Shown: positions 44,970 through 54,374, counted from the first letter of the stretch. The stretch: 64,000 nucleotides of DNA from JAKAWQ01 sp963745975 (GCA_963745975.1 CAVUZJ010000009.1:992001-1056000); one strand, 5' to 3'. Program-made: numbers and translations. The notes: generated by a model from the letters alone, not told the origin.

Positions 44970-45302
44970 ATGAGCGCAGGTGTTGGAGGCCTGTTCCGCC
45001 GGCTGGACGAGCGCGCCCGCGCGCCCGTCCATATCACGGTCGATGGCGCGACGGTTACGGCGCTCGCCGGCGACACGCTCCTTGTCGCCCTTCTCACCGC
45101 CGGGGCCAACTTGCGCGAAAGCGAGTTCGGGGACGGCAAGCGGGCCGGCTTCTGCCTGATGGGCGCCTGCCAGGATTGCTGGGTCTCAACCGAGTCCGGC
45201 GAGCGCCTCCGCGCCTGCTCGACCGAAGTCGAAGAGGGCATGTCCATCCTCACCACGAGCCGCCCGTGGCTGACACAAGCGTGGCTGACCCAAGCATCGT
45301 AA
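44970..45302 (+). CDS. (2Fe-2S) small subunit of an opine/D-hydroxyproline dehydrogenase-like complex
   Basis: 110 residues from MSAGVGGLFRRLDERARAPV. Cysteines in GFCLMGACQDCWV and RLRACSTEV form a ferredoxin-like [2Fe-2S] site (C-x4-C-x2-C...C), as in HcnA and the gamma subunits of bacterial D-amino-acid or opine dehydrogenases. It passes electrons from the flavin subunits. The frame opens at 44901, but that start would lie within the operator, so the ATG at 44970 is preferred although no strong ribosome-binding site precedes it. The end overlaps the next gene by 37 bp. Confidence 0.85.
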   Translation: MSAGVGGLFRRLDERARAPVHITVDGATVTALAGDTLLVALLTAGANLRESEFGDGKRAGFCLMGACQDCWVSTESGERLRACSTEVEEGMSILTTSRPWLTQAWLTQAS

Positions 45303-46651
45303 TCGTCGGCGCCGGTCCAGCCGGCGCCCGCGCCGCCGAACGTCTTGTCGAAGCCGGGCTTCGCCCCATCGTCATCGATGAAGCGAGGCAAGGCGGCGGG
45401 CAGATCTATCGCCGCCAGCCGCGCCAGTTCCACCGCCCGCCCGCCCGCCTCTACGGTTTCGAGGCGAAGAAGGCGACCGCGCTCCACCGCATGTTCGATG
45501 CCCTCGTCCCACGCATCGATTACCGCCCCGAAACCCTCGCCTGGAACATCTACGAGGGCGCGCTGCATCTCCAGCGGGGCACGCAAAGCGAGGCGCTCCG
45601 CTTCGATGCGCTGATCCTCAGTTCCGGCGCGACCGACCGCATCATGCCGCTCCCCGGCTGGACGCTCCCCGGCGTCTACAGCCTCGGTGGCGCGCAGATC
45701 GCGCTCAAGGCGCAGGCCTGCGCGATCGGCGCCCGCCCGGTCTTCCTCGGCACAGGCCCGCTCCTCACTCTCCTCGCCTATCAATACGCCCGCGCCGGCG
45801 CCCCGCCCGCCGCCGTGCTCGATGTCTCTCCCTTCTCCCTCCGCCTCGCCGCGCTTCCTTCCCTCTCGGCCCGGCCCTCGATGCTCGCCAAGGGCCTCTA
45901 TTACAGCGCCTGGCTCGCCGCCCATCGCATCCCGATGATGTCCTCCGTCACCCCCCTCTCCATCGAAGGCGAGGGGCGGGTGAGAGAAATTCGCTTCCGC
46001 GACGCGCGCGGCAACGAGGAAAAAATCGCCTGCGACGCGGTGGGGCTCGGCTACGGCCTGCGCTCCGAGACCCAGCTCGCCGATCTCGCGCGCGCCGACT
46101 TCGCCTTCGATTCCCGCTCGCGCCAATTTCTGCCCATCACGGACGAGGATGGCCGCAGCTCGGTGCCCGGCATCTATCTCGCCGGCGACGGGGCGCGCAT
46201 CGCCGGCGCGGATGCGGCCGAGCTGGCTGGCCGCCTCGCCGCCTGTGCCGTCCTCGCCGATCTCGGCCGTTCCGTGCCCGAAGCGGAGACCGCCTCGCTC
46301 CGCCGCCGCCTCGCCCGCATGGCCCGCTTCCGCGCAGGGCTCGAACGCGCCTTCCCCTGGCCCGCGCACCTCGCCGCAAACCTGCCGGACGAAACGCTCG
46401 TCTGCCGCTGCGAAGCGATCACCGCGGGCGAGATCCGCCGCGCCGCATCCGCCCTCGGCGCGCCCGAGGTCAATCGCGCGAAAGCCCTCGTGCGCGCCGG
46501 CATGGGGCGCTGCCAGGGCCGCTATTGCGGCCTCGCCGGCGCGGAAGTGCTCGCAGCCGCCCGCCGCGTTCCGCTCGCGGAAGTCGGACGGCTTCGCGGC
46601 CAGGCCCCCGTCAAACCGCTTCCCGTCGCCATCGAGAGCGTCGCATCGTGA
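45266..46651 (+). CDS. FAD/NAD-dependent alpha subunit, opine oxidase A / HcnB-like
   Basis: 461 residues from a GTG at 45266 (a second GTG at 45281). N-terminal FAD-binding motif IVIVGAGPAGARAAERLVEA with GGGQIYRRQP; second dinucleotide region around ARPVFLGTGPLL; FAD-contact GIYLAGDGARIAGADAAELA. The C-terminus has a BFD-like iron-sulfur region, VCRCEAITAGEI followed by GMGRCQGRYCG. This architecture is that of OoxA/HcnB/SoxA-like large subunits. Together with the flanking genes it forms a membrane-independent three-subunit dehydrogenase for an imino acid or D-amino acid. Confidence 0.9.
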   Translation: MADTSVADPSIVIVGAGPAGARAAERLVEAGLRPIVIDEARQGGGQIYRRQPRQFHRPPARLYGFEAKKATALHRMFDALVPRIDYRPETLAWNIYEGALHLQRGTQSEALRFDALILSSGATDRIMPLPGWTLPGVYSLGGAQIALKAQACAIGARPVFLGTGPLLTLLAYQYARAGAPPAAVLDVSPFSLRLAALPSLSARPSMLAKGLYYSAWLAAHRIPMMSSVTPLSIEGEGRVREIRFRDARGNEEKIACDAVGLGYGLRSETQLADLARADFAFDSRSRQFLPITDEDGRSSVPGIYLAGDGARIAGADAAELAGRLAACAVLADLGRSVPEAETASLRRRLARMARFRAGLERAFPWPAHLAANLPDETLVCRCEAITAGEIRRAASALGAPEVNRAKALVRAGMGRCQGRYCGLAGAEVLAAARRVPLAEVGRLRGQAPVKPLPVAIESVAS

Positions 46652-47778
46652 CCGCGGAAGCGGATGTGATAATCGTCGGCGGCGGCCTGATGGGCGCGGC
46701 CACTGCCTTCTTCCTCCGCCGCCGCGGCCGCTCCGTCATCCTCCTCGAACGCGGCCTCGTCGGCCAGCAGGCGAGCGGCGTCAATTTCGGCAATGTCCGC
46801 CGCCAAGGCCGCTTCCTCCCCCAGCTTCCGCTCGCCAACCGCTCCCGAGAGATCTGGGGCCGGCTCAAGGAACTCCTCGGCGAGGATGCCGAGTTCCTCG
46901 TAAGCGGGCATATCCGCGTCTCTTTTCGCCCCGAGGAGGTCGGCCGCCTCGAGCAATATGCCGAGGCCGCACGCCCCTACGGCCTCGATCTCGAGCTCAT
47001 CAGCCGCAACGCGCTCCGTGCACGCTTCCCCTATCTCTCCGCCGATGCGCTCGCGGGCTCCTTCTCGCCCAATGACGGGCACGCAAACCCGCGCCTCGCC
47101 GCTCCGGCCTTCGCCCGCGCCGCGGTCCGGCTTGGGGCGCTCGTCTTCGAGAACACCGAGGTCGCGTCAATCACGAAGGCAGGAACCGACTTTGTCGTCG
47201 AATCCACGTCCGGCAAGCAATTCCGCGCGCCCATCCTGCAGATCTCCGCCGGCGCCTGGGGTGCAGCCCTCGCGCGGCAATTCGGCGAGGCGGTGCCGCT
47301 CGAGCCGTGCGGCCCGCAGATGGCGGTAACGGAGCCCCTTCCTTATGCCATCACGCCGGTGATCGGCGTCTTCTCCGATGTCCTGGAGGAGGGCATCTAT
47401 CTCCGCCAGGTCACGCGCGGCAACATCGTCTTCGGCGGCGGCCGCCGCGGTCCTGCCCTGCCGGATCTAATCCGTGCCTATGTCGATCCCGCCAACACGC
47501 TCCGCCAACTCAAGGAACTCCGCCGTGTCGTGCCCGCCCTCGCCGCACGCCACGTCATCCGCGTCTGGAGCGGCATCGAAGGCTATGTCGAGGACGATAT
47601 TCCGGTGATCGGGCCGAGCGTCAAAATCGCCGGTCTCTACTACGCTTTCGGGTTCTGCGGCCACGGGTTCCAGCTCGGCCCCGGGGTCGGCGACGTGATG
47701 GCGGAGCTGATCGACAAAGGCGCCACCACGACGCCGATCGCGCCCTTCCATATCTCCCGCTTCGCCGGCGTTCAGTAA
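46648..47778 (+). CDS. FAD-dependent beta subunit, DAO family (opine oxidase B / HcnC-like)
   Basis: 376 residues from a GTG at 46648, which overlaps the previous stop (GTGA). FAD motif VIIVGGGLMGAATAFFLRRR at the start, NFGNVRRQGR after it, and a C-terminal FAD-contact YYAFGFCGHGFQLGPGVGDV. DAO-fold amine oxidase subunit carrying the substrate site in OoxB, HcnC and D-hydroxyproline dehydrogenase beta. Last gene of the three-gene operon; the stop overlaps the convergent gene by seven bases. Confidence 0.9.
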   Translation: MTAEADVIIVGGGLMGAATAFFLRRRGRSVILLERGLVGQQASGVNFGNVRRQGRFLPQLPLANRSREIWGRLKELLGEDAEFLVSGHIRVSFRPEEVGRLEQYAEAARPYGLDLELISRNALRARFPYLSADALAGSFSPNDGHANPRLAAPAFARAAVRLGALVFENTEVASITKAGTDFVVESTSGKQFRAPILQISAGAWGAALARQFGEAVPLEPCGPQMAVTEPLPYAITPVIGVFSDVLEEGIYLRQVTRGNIVFGGGRRGPALPDLIRAYVDPANTLRQLKELRRVVPALAARHVIRVWSGIEGYVEDDIPVIGPSVKIAGLYYAFGFCGHGFQLGPGVGDVMAELIDKGATTTPIAPFHISRFAGVQ

Positions 47779-48701
47779 CCCCGCACGCGATCGATCTCGC
47801 CTTGGAGCGGCTCGCCGCGCTCCAGGCGGCGAATGTTCTCGAGCAATACCACAATACCCGTCTCGTGTCCCGAAGTCGCAGCAACGTGCGGCGTGATGAC
47901 GATGCGCGGATGCGTCCAGAACGGATGCCCAGGCACCAACGGCTCGGTCTCGAACACATCCAGCACTGCAGCGGCGAGCTGGCCCAAATCGAGCGCGGCA
48001 AGCAGGTCCGCTTCGACCAGATGACCGCCGCGGCCGAGATTGACGAGCCCGGCGCCGCGCCGCAGGCGCGCGAAGAGCGCGGCATTGAGAATGCCGCGCG
48101 TCTCCCCGGTGAGCGGCAGCAGGCAGATCAGGATCTGGCTCCGTGCCAGCAGTCGGGCGAGCCCGTCCGGTCCCGAATGGCATTCGATGCCCGGGATCCG
48201 CCGCGGCGAGCGGCTCCAGCCCAGCACCGGAAAACCGAGCGCCATGAGCGAAGACGCGGCCGCCTGGCCCATCGTTCCAAGCCCGAGCAGCCCGACCGGG
48301 GTTTCGGCGACGGACGGGGCCATGAGCGCGCGCCAGCTGCCGTTCCGTCCTTGCGCGAGATATTCGGGCATCCGCCGCTGCAGCATCAGCGCCGCCATCG
48401 CGGCAAAGCCCGCCATCTCGGAGGCAAGCGTGGGCTCGATCATCCGCACCAGCGGAAGCTCGGCCGGGATCGAAGCGACATCGAGCTGATCGACGCCGGC
48501 GCCGACCGAAAAAACCGCGCGCAGGTTCGGCAGCTGTCCAAAAAGCCCGGGCGGTATCTTCCATGCGGCGAGATAGGTGATCTCCGCTGCTTGCCCCATC
48601 TCCGGGAAGATGCGGAAGTCGAGATCGGGCGCCTCGGCTTCCGTGATGCGCGCCCACGCCTCGCCACGGTCCGCGCGCCCGATATAGAGGATCGCGCGCA
48701 A
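47772..48701 (-). CDS. Glyoxylate/hydroxypyruvate reductase A-like 2-hydroxyacid dehydrogenase
   Basis: 309 residues. NAD(P)-binding motif GLLGLGTMGQAAASSLMALG near residue 140, LLPLTGETRGILNAALFARL, active-site Arg region VNLGRGGHLVEADLL, Glu in VFETEPL and His in VITPHVAATSG. This pattern is GhrA-like. It reduces glyoxylate, hydroxypyruvate or a similar 2-keto acid. Three bases separate it from the upstream HAD gene, so they form an operon. Confidence 0.9.
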   Translation of the reverse strand: MRAILYIGRADRGEAWARITEAEAPDLDFRIFPEMGQAAEITYLAAWKIPPGLFGQLPNLRAVFSVGAGVDQLDVASIPAELPLVRMIEPTLASEMAGFAAMAALMLQRRMPEYLAQGRNGSWRALMAPSVAETPVGLLGLGTMGQAAASSLMALGFPVLGWSRSPRRIPGIECHSGPDGLARLLARSQILICLLPLTGETRGILNAALFARLRRGAGLVNLGRGGHLVEADLLAALDLGQLAAAVLDVFETEPLVPGHPFWTHPRIVITPHVAATSGHETGIVVLLENIRRLERGEPLQGEIDRVRGY

Positions 48702-48704
48702 GCC

Positions 48705-49448
48705 TCAGCCCGCCCCCTGCGGCAGCCTGTCCCGCTCTTCCTCCCCGTACGCCTCGACCATCGCGGCAAGGCTCGGGAAGCGGAAATCGTAGCGCGCATC
48801 CTCGGGCGGCGGCATGGTCGCGCCGAAGCCCGCCGTGCCATGGCGGCGATCGATCCAGGCGGTCGCGAGGCCCGCGCGCTTCGCCGGAACATGATCGTGG
48901 AAAAGACTCTGCGCCGTGTGCAGGATTTCGTTCTTGCGCACCCCACGCTCCGCCAGGTGCTCGAGCATATAGCGGAAATTGGCGGGATCGGGCTTGTACG
49001 AGCCGACATCCTCGGCCGTGTAAACGGCATCGAAGGTCACACCGAGCTTCCGGTTGCTGCCGGCGAAGCTCCTCCGATCCACATTGGAGAGAATGACCAA
49101 TTGGTAGTGCTGCTTGAGCGCGGCAAGCGCCTGCGCCGAATCGGGAAAGGCCGGCCAGTCCGGCACCGAAGCGCCGAAACGTTGCTCCGCCTCTTCGTCC
49201 GCCGCGATCCCCCATTCCTCGGCAAGCCGCCGGTGCACCTTCGCCAACAGATCCGAATAGCGCATGCGCGGCGTCTCTGCCTCCTGCGCCAATTCGTGCC
49301 GGGCGAATGCCTCGAGCGCGGCATCACGCCCGAGCGGAACAGGGAGCTTGGCAAGCAGTGGCCCGAGAGCGGCGAAGATGCCGCTCTCCCAGTCGATCAG
49401 CGTGCCGTAGCAATCGAAGGTGAGCACACGGAAATCATGAAGGTGCAC
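48705..49448 (-). CDS. HAD-superfamily haloacid dehalogenase type II-like hydrolase
   Basis: 247 residues from a GTG at 49448 with AAGGAG about ten bases upstream; the open frame starts earlier (49499) but the extra residues come from the palindrome cluster. Motif I LTFDCYGTLIDWESG, motif II VILSNVDRR, motif III Lys in GSYKPDPANF, and motif IV near FHDHVPAKRAGLATAWIDRR. The DCYGT form is typical of L-2-haloacid dehalogenase-like enzymes. Physiological substrate uncertain; it is co-transcribed with a hydroxyacid dehydrogenase. Confidence 0.88.
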   Translation of the reverse strand: MHLHDFRVLTFDCYGTLIDWESGIFAALGPLLAKLPVPLGRDAALEAFARHELAQEAETPRMRYSDLLAKVHRRLAEEWGIAADEEAEQRFGASVPDWPAFPDSAQALAALKQHYQLVILSNVDRRSFAGSNRKLGVTFDAVYTAEDVGSYKPDPANFRYMLEHLAERGVRKNEILHTAQSLFHDHVPAKRAGLATAWIDRRHGTAGFGATMPPPEDARYDFRFPSLAAMVEAYGEEERDRLPQGAG

Positions 49449-49478
49449 GAGCTGGCTCCTTGGATGTTGTTTCTTTCC

Positions 49479-49621
49479 GCAGGGGCTTTGCCCCTGCACC
49501 CCACTGGGGCCTTGAGGCCCCAGACCCCCAATCCCTTAAGTAATGGATTGCAAAGGCTCCGCCTTTGCCGGGGGTCTCGGGGGCAGAGCCCCCGAGCGGG
49601 GTCCAGGGGCAGGGCCCCTGG
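49479..49621. repeat. Cluster of five GC-rich palindromes (REP-like)
   Basis: Hairpins: GCAGGGGCTTTGCCCCTGC (49479-49497), CTGGGGCCTTGAGGCCCCAG (49504-49523), GCAAAGGCTCCGCCTTTGC (49550-49568), CTCGGGGG/CCCCCGAG (49576-49596) and CCAGGGGCAGGGCCCCTGG (49603-49621). They fill the space between the flavin oxidoreductase stop and the HAD gene start on the same strand and are of the same type as the cluster at 36326-36439. Confidence 0.8.
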
Positions 49622-49624
49622 CCC

Positions 49625-51667
49625 CTAAAGTGCCATGCACAACCTCAGCGCATCGTAGATCGCCGCGTGCACGTTGCGGCTCGAGACCGCATCGCCGATG
49701 CGGTGCAGTTCGAACCCGCCCTCCTTGCGCGGCTGTGGCCGGCCGGCGAGCAGCGCCCCGATATCGGTCACACCCTGGTTCGCGGAGGCCGGGCGCAGCG
49801 CATCGTAGAGCGCGGTCACCGGCTCGGTCCCGCGCTCGACCACGATCTGTGACGCGACGCGCGTGTTCTCCTCTCCCGTCAGCTCGTGGCGGAAGATCGC
49901 GGCGAGCTGGTTGCCTTCCTGGCGCACACCGACGAGCTGGCGATCGGCCGAGACATCGATGCCGTTCCGCGCGAACCGTTGCCGATAGACCACGCGCTCC
50001 GAGTAGGCCATCTCCACCCCGAGATTGTCGTCGATCGTCACGAAGTGCACCTGGTGCCCGGACTCCGCAAGATGCAGCGCGCAGGAGACCGCCTCGTGCC
50101 GCCCGGTGCCGTCGAACACCAGCACATCCTGCTTCGTTGCCGTCACACCGCTCAGCACATCCCATACGCTCGTGCAATATTCGTGGCCGGCGATCCCGTT
50201 CGTGTCGGGCACGCCGCCCGTCGCGACGATCACGGCGTCCGGCTCCTCGGCCAGCACGTCCTCCGCCTCGGCATAGCTGTTGAGCCGCACCTCGACGCCG
50301 AGCTTCGCAAGCTCCGCCGCCCGCCAATCGACGATCGCGATCAGGTCGCGCCGCCAGCTCGCGCGCACGGCGATGAGAAGCTGCCCGCCGAGCCGGTTCG
50401 CCGCCTCGAACAGCACCACCTCGTGGCCGCGCTCGGCGGCGACGCGGGCCGCCTCGAGCCCGCCCGGGCCGCCGCCCACAACCACGACGCGCCGGCCCGG
50501 CTTCGCCGCGCGCTCGACGATCTGCGGCAGGATCTGCTCGCGTCCGGAGGCCGGATTGTGGATGCAGGCGACCTTCTTGTACATGCAATAGGAAGCACCC
50601 ACACAGGGCCGGATCCGCTCGGCCTCGCCGCGCGCGAGCTTGTTGGCGATCTGCGGGTCGGCCATGTGCGCCCGCGTCATCCCCACCATATCGACGAGCC
50701 CCTCGCCCACCGCGCGGCGCGCGGTCGCGATGTCCGGGATCCGGGCGGCGTGGAAGACGGGCAGGTGGATCTCGCGGCGGAAGGCGCCGACGAGGTCGAG
50801 GAAGGGCGCCAGCGGCTGGGACATGCCGGGCATGTTGTGCTCGGCAAGCGCGATCTCGGTGTCCATCCGCCCGAAGATCGCGTTGAAGAAATCGAGCTGG
50901 CCTTCCCGCTCGAGGATGCGGGCGAGCCGCAGGCATTCCTCGAAATCGATGCCGTCCGGCGGGCCTTCCTCGATGACGAAGCGGATCCCCACCAGGAAAT
51001 CATCGCCGACACGCTTGCGGATCGCCTCGTGCACCATCAGCCCGAAGCGCGCGCGGTTCTCGGTCGAGCCGCCGAAGCCGTCGCTGCGGCGGTTGGTGCG
51101 GGGAGAGAAGAACTGGCCGATCAGGTGCCCGCCGGTCACGGTCTCGACGCCGTCGAGCCCGCCCTCCTTGCAGCGCCAGGCGGCCTCCGCGTAGTCGCGC
51201 ACGACGCGGTCGATATCCGCGCGGTCCATCTCGCGCGGGAAGCTCCGGTGCCGCGTCTCGCGCACGCGCGAAGGGCCGATCGTCGGCAGCCAGTTCCAGG
51301 CGAGCGCGTCGGCGCGCCGGCCGAGATGCGAGATCTGGCACATGATCGCAGCACCCCGGCCGTGGATGCGCCCGGAAAATTGCCGGAGATAGGGAATGAT
51401 GCGGTCGCTCGCGACGTCGATCTGCCCGCCGCCCCAGCTCGAATCCGGCGCCACCATCGACGAGCCGCCGAACATCGTCAGCGCCAGCCCGCCCTTCGCC
51501 TTCTCCTCATGGTAGCGCTGATAGCGCTCCGTCGGCAGCCCGCCTTCGTCGAGCGTCGAGGCATGGCTCGTACTCATGATGCGGTTGCGGAAATGAACAT
51601 GGCGGATCGCGAAGGGGCGCAGCAGCGGGTCGGTCGCGGGATCGACCTTTTGGGTGTCTAGGGGCAT
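49625..51667 (-). CDS. NADH:flavin oxidoreductase with FAD domain, TMADH/stachydrine demethylase-like
   Basis: 680 residues. The N-terminal old-yellow-enzyme barrel (about 1-350) has LLRPFAIRHVHFRNRIMSTS, YHEEKAKGGLALTMFGGSS and GGSTENRARFG. An iron-sulfur segment follows: C355-V-G-A-S-Y-C361 and C368; the second of the usual four cysteines is Ala358. The C-terminal half binds FAD: RRVVVVGGGPGGLEAARVAA near 394. Related enzymes demethylate methylated amines or betaines (trimethylamine, dimethylglycine, stachydrine) or reduce enoyl-CoAs. Its place upstream of the HAD gene and downstream of a peptide-type importer suggests a role in taking apart an imported N-methyl compound (inference). Confidence 0.85.
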   Translation of the reverse strand: MPLDTQKVDPATDPLLRPFAIRHVHFRNRIMSTSHASTLDEGGLPTERYQRYHEEKAKGGLALTMFGGSSMVAPDSSWGGGQIDVASDRIIPYLRQFSGRIHGRGAAIMCQISHLGRRADALAWNWLPTIGPSRVRETRHRSFPREMDRADIDRVVRDYAEAAWRCKEGGLDGVETVTGGHLIGQFFSPRTNRRSDGFGGSTENRARFGLMVHEAIRKRVGDDFLVGIRFVIEEGPPDGIDFEECLRLARILEREGQLDFFNAIFGRMDTEIALAEHNMPGMSQPLAPFLDLVGAFRREIHLPVFHAARIPDIATARRAVGEGLVDMVGMTRAHMADPQIANKLARGEAERIRPCVGASYCMYKKVACIHNPASGREQILPQIVERAAKPGRRVVVVGGGPGGLEAARVAAERGHEVVLFEAANRLGGQLLIAVRASWRRDLIAIVDWRAAELAKLGVEVRLNSYAEAEDVLAEEPDAVIVATGGVPDTNGIAGHEYCTSVWDVLSGVTATKQDVLVFDGTGRHEAVSCALHLAESGHQVHFVTIDDNLGVEMAYSERVVYRQRFARNGIDVSADRQLVGVRQEGNQLAAIFRHELTGEENTRVASQIVVERGTEPVTALYDALRPASANQGVTDIGALLAGRPQPRKEGGFELHRIGDAVSSRNVHAAIYDALRLCMAL

Positions 51668-51676
51668 CGATCGCTC

Positions 51677-53524
51677 TCAGGAAGTGGAAACGGTGGCGAA
51701 GGGCGGCGCGGCGGCCAGGTTCGTTTCGGTTTGCAGCGCGAGCAGCTCCTCCTCGCTGCGATGGCAGGCAATGTCGGCGCCCTTGGCGAGATGCCTGACC
51801 GGCGGCTTCTCGTGCGCGCAAAGATCGGCGATGCGGGCGTTGCAGCGGGGAAAGAAGGGGCACCCGCCGGCGCCCGCCGCCGGGCCGGCGATCGAAGCCG
51901 CCGGCGGAACCGTCTCGAGCCAGCCGGGCCGGAGCTCCGGCACCGAGGAGAGAAGCAGCTCGGAATAAGGGTGGAGCGGGCGGCGAAGCAGCGTCTCGCG
52001 GCTGCCGATCTCCATGCATCGTCCGGCATAGAGAACCATCACCTCGTCGCAGAGCGCGCGTACCGTGGCCAGGTCGTGACTGATGAAAAGATAGGAAAGC
52101 CCGAGCTTCTCGCGCAGCTCGGCGAGCAGGTCGAGGATCGCCGCACCCACCACCGTATCGAGCGCCGAGGTCACCTCGTCGCAGAGCACAAGGCTCGGCT
52201 CGGCGGCGAGCGCGCGCGCGAGGCTCACGCGCTGCTTCTGCCCGCCCGAGAGCTCGGCCGGATAGCGCGCGGCAAGGCTCGCCGGCAGATGCACGAGCTC
52301 GAGCAGCTCCGCCGTTCGCCGCCTGATCGCCGCGCCGGAAAGCCCGTGATAGAAGACGAGCGGCCGACCGATGATCCGCGCGACCGTACGCGCCGGATTG
52401 AGAGCCACATCCGGCATCTGAAAGACGATCTGGATACGCTTGAGCTGCTCGCGCGTGCGCGCCGCGGCGGTGCCGGCGAGCGCCTCGCCGCCAAGCCGGA
52501 TCGTCCCGCGCGCCGGCGGCAGCAGCCCCGCGATCACCCGCGCGAGCGTGCTCTTCCCCGACCCCGATTCGCCGACGACGCCGAAGGCCGAGCCCGGCCG
52601 GATGGCAAGGTCGATCTCCTCGAGCACCGGCACCGCCGGCACGCCCGAAGGGCCTTGCGCGCCATAGCCGGCGGCAAGCCCCGCGATCTCGAGCAGCGGG
52701 CGCGCCGCCGCCGCCCGCGCGGGCGCGGCCCGCATCGCGGGCGAAGCGGCGGCGAGCAGGCTTGCCGTGTATTCGTGCGCGGGTGCCGCGATCAGCCGCG
52801 CCGTCGCCGCCTCCTCCTGCATCCGCCCGTCGCGCAGGACGACGACATGGTCGGCGATCTGCGCCACCACCGCGAGATCGTGCGAGACATAGAGCGCCGT
52901 CACGCCGCGCTCGCGCACCACCCGCTTGAAGGCGCGCAGCACCTCGATCTGCGTCGTCACGTCGAGCGCGGTGGTCGGCTCGTCGAGGACCAGAAGCTCC
53001 GGATCGGTGATGAGCGCCATCGCCGCGAGCAGCCGCTGAAGCTGCCCGCCCGAGACCTGGTGGGGAAAGCGCGCGCCGATCCGCTCGGGCTCGGGAAGCT
53101 GGAGCGCGCGGAACAGCTCGACCGCTTTCGCCTCCGCCGCCTCGCGCTTCATCAGCCCGTGGATCAGCGCCCCCTCGATCACCTGGGCCATGATCCGCCG
53201 CGCCGGATTGAAGGCCGCCGCCGCGCTCTGGGCGATGTAGCAGACCTTGCGGCCACGGAACTCGTAGAGCGCGTGCCGGGAAAGCCCGAGCACGTCGGTG
53301 CCGCCGACGCGGAGCTTTGCCGCGGAGATGCGGCAGCCCCCGCGCGCATGGCCCATCAGCGCGAGCGCGATCGTCGTCTTGCCCGAGCCGGATTCGCCGA
53401 TCAGCGCGGCAACCTCGCCCCGCCCGATCGTGAAGCTCACCCCATCGACGATCGCCCGCCGCCCGCCCGAGAAAGGCGCGGTGACCCGAAGATCGGCAAC
53501 CTCGACCGCTTCTTCAGTGCTCAT
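51677..53524 (-). CDS. Dipeptide/glutathione-type ABC transporter, fused double ATPase
   Basis: 615 residues with two nucleotide-binding domains. The first has GESGSGKTTIALALMG, VSGGQLQRLLAAMAL and LLVLDEPTTALD; the second has GESGSGKSTLARVIAGLLPP, LSGGQKQRVSLARALA and LVLCDEVTSALD (Val in place of the usual Pro). An oligopeptide-type cysteine region, GGCPFFPRCNARIADLC, ends the protein. This DppD-DppF fusion (GsiA-like) powers the importer whose permeases and binding protein are upstream. It overlaps the permease gene by 11 bases. Confidence 0.94.
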   Translation of the reverse strand: MSTEEAVEVADLRVTAPFSGGRRAIVDGVSFTIGRGEVAALIGESGSGKTTIALALMGHARGGCRISAAKLRVGGTDVLGLSRHALYEFRGRKVCYIAQSAAAAFNPARRIMAQVIEGALIHGLMKREAAEAKAVELFRALQLPEPERIGARFPHQVSGGQLQRLLAAMALITDPELLVLDEPTTALDVTTQIEVLRAFKRVVRERGVTALYVSHDLAVVAQIADHVVVLRDGRMQEEAATARLIAAPAHEYTASLLAAASPAMRAAPARAAAARPLLEIAGLAAGYGAQGPSGVPAVPVLEEIDLAIRPGSAFGVVGESGSGKSTLARVIAGLLPPARGTIRLGGEALAGTAAARTREQLKRIQIVFQMPDVALNPARTVARIIGRPLVFYHGLSGAAIRRRTAELLELVHLPASLAARYPAELSGGQKQRVSLARALAAEPSLVLCDEVTSALDTVVGAAILDLLAELREKLGLSYLFISHDLATVRALCDEVMVLYAGRCMEIGSRETLLRRPLHPYSELLLSSVPELRPGWLETVPPAASIAGPAAGAGGCPFFPRCNARIADLCAHEKPPVRHLAKGADIACHRSEEELLALQTETNLAAAPPFATVSTS

Positions 53525-54374
53525 CGGCGAACGGGCGGCGTCGCCTTCCGCCGAAGCCGTCGATCACGAGATTGACGCCGATCGTGAGCGTCGCGATCGC
53601 GACCGCGGGCATGATCACCGCCGGCGCGCCGTAGCCGAGCCCCTCGATGTTCTCGCGCACCAACGAGCCCCAGTCGGCCGCCGGCGGCTGGATGCCGAGG
53701 CCGAGAAAGCTCAGGCTGCTGAGCAGCAGCACGATGAAGACGAAGCGCAGCCCGAAATCGGTGAGCACCGGCAGAATCATGTTCGGCAGGATCTCCTCGA
53801 ACATGATCGTATGCGTCTTCTCCCCCCGCGCCCGCGCCACCAGCACGAACTCCATCGCATTGATATCGACCGCGACGGCACGGGCGATACGGAATGCTCC
53901 CGGCGCATAGATCACGGAAGCGGTGCCGATCAGCACCGGCACCGAGGAGCCGAGCGAAGCCACCACGACCAGCGCGAACATCAGGCCCGGGAGCGAGATC
54001 AGCGTATCCATCGCCCGGCTGAGCGCGCCGTCGATCACCCCGCCGCTCGCCGCCGCAAGCATGCCGAGCACGATTCCCGCGCCCGCGGCGAGCGCTGTCG
54101 CCGCGAAGGCAAGCCCGACCGTGTAGCGCGCGCCATAGAGAATGAGGCTCAGAACGTCGCGGCCGAGATAATCCGTGCCGAGCGGAAAGTGCCGGCTCAT
54201 CGGCCCGAACACGGTATTGCTCACGATCTCCGCCTCGCCGTGGGGCGCGAGCAGGGGGGCGGCGATGGCGATGAGGACCCAGGCGCCGACGATCGCCGCA
54301 CCGACGAAGCCCGCACCCGGGATGCGCCGGCGCCAGGACCGCCCGCGGTCGAAAATCGACGCGGCTTCGCTCAT
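53514..54374 (-). CDS. Dipeptide-type ABC permease (DppC-like)
   Basis: 286 residues with about six membrane helices; the N-terminal helix is VGAAIVGAWVLIAIAAPLLA and the DppC signature HFPLGTDYLGRDVLSLILYG follows it. The EAA-type loop is around REGARGEK-like sequence VLVARARGEKTHTIMFEEIL. Forms the channel with the DppB-like partner, whose stop codon overlaps this start by four bases. Confidence 0.93.
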   Translation of the reverse strand: MSEAASIFDRGRSWRRRIPGAGFVGAAIVGAWVLIAIAAPLLAPHGEAEIVSNTVFGPMSRHFPLGTDYLGRDVLSLILYGARYTVGLAFAATALAAGAGIVLGMLAAASGGVIDGALSRAMDTLISLPGLMFALVVVASLGSSVPVLIGTASVIYAPGAFRIARAVAVDINAMEFVLVARARGEKTHTIMFEEILPNMILPVLTDFGLRFVFIVLLLSSLSFLGLGIQPPAADWGSLVRENIEGLGYGAPAVIMPAVAIATLTIGVNLVIDGFGGRRRRPFADEH

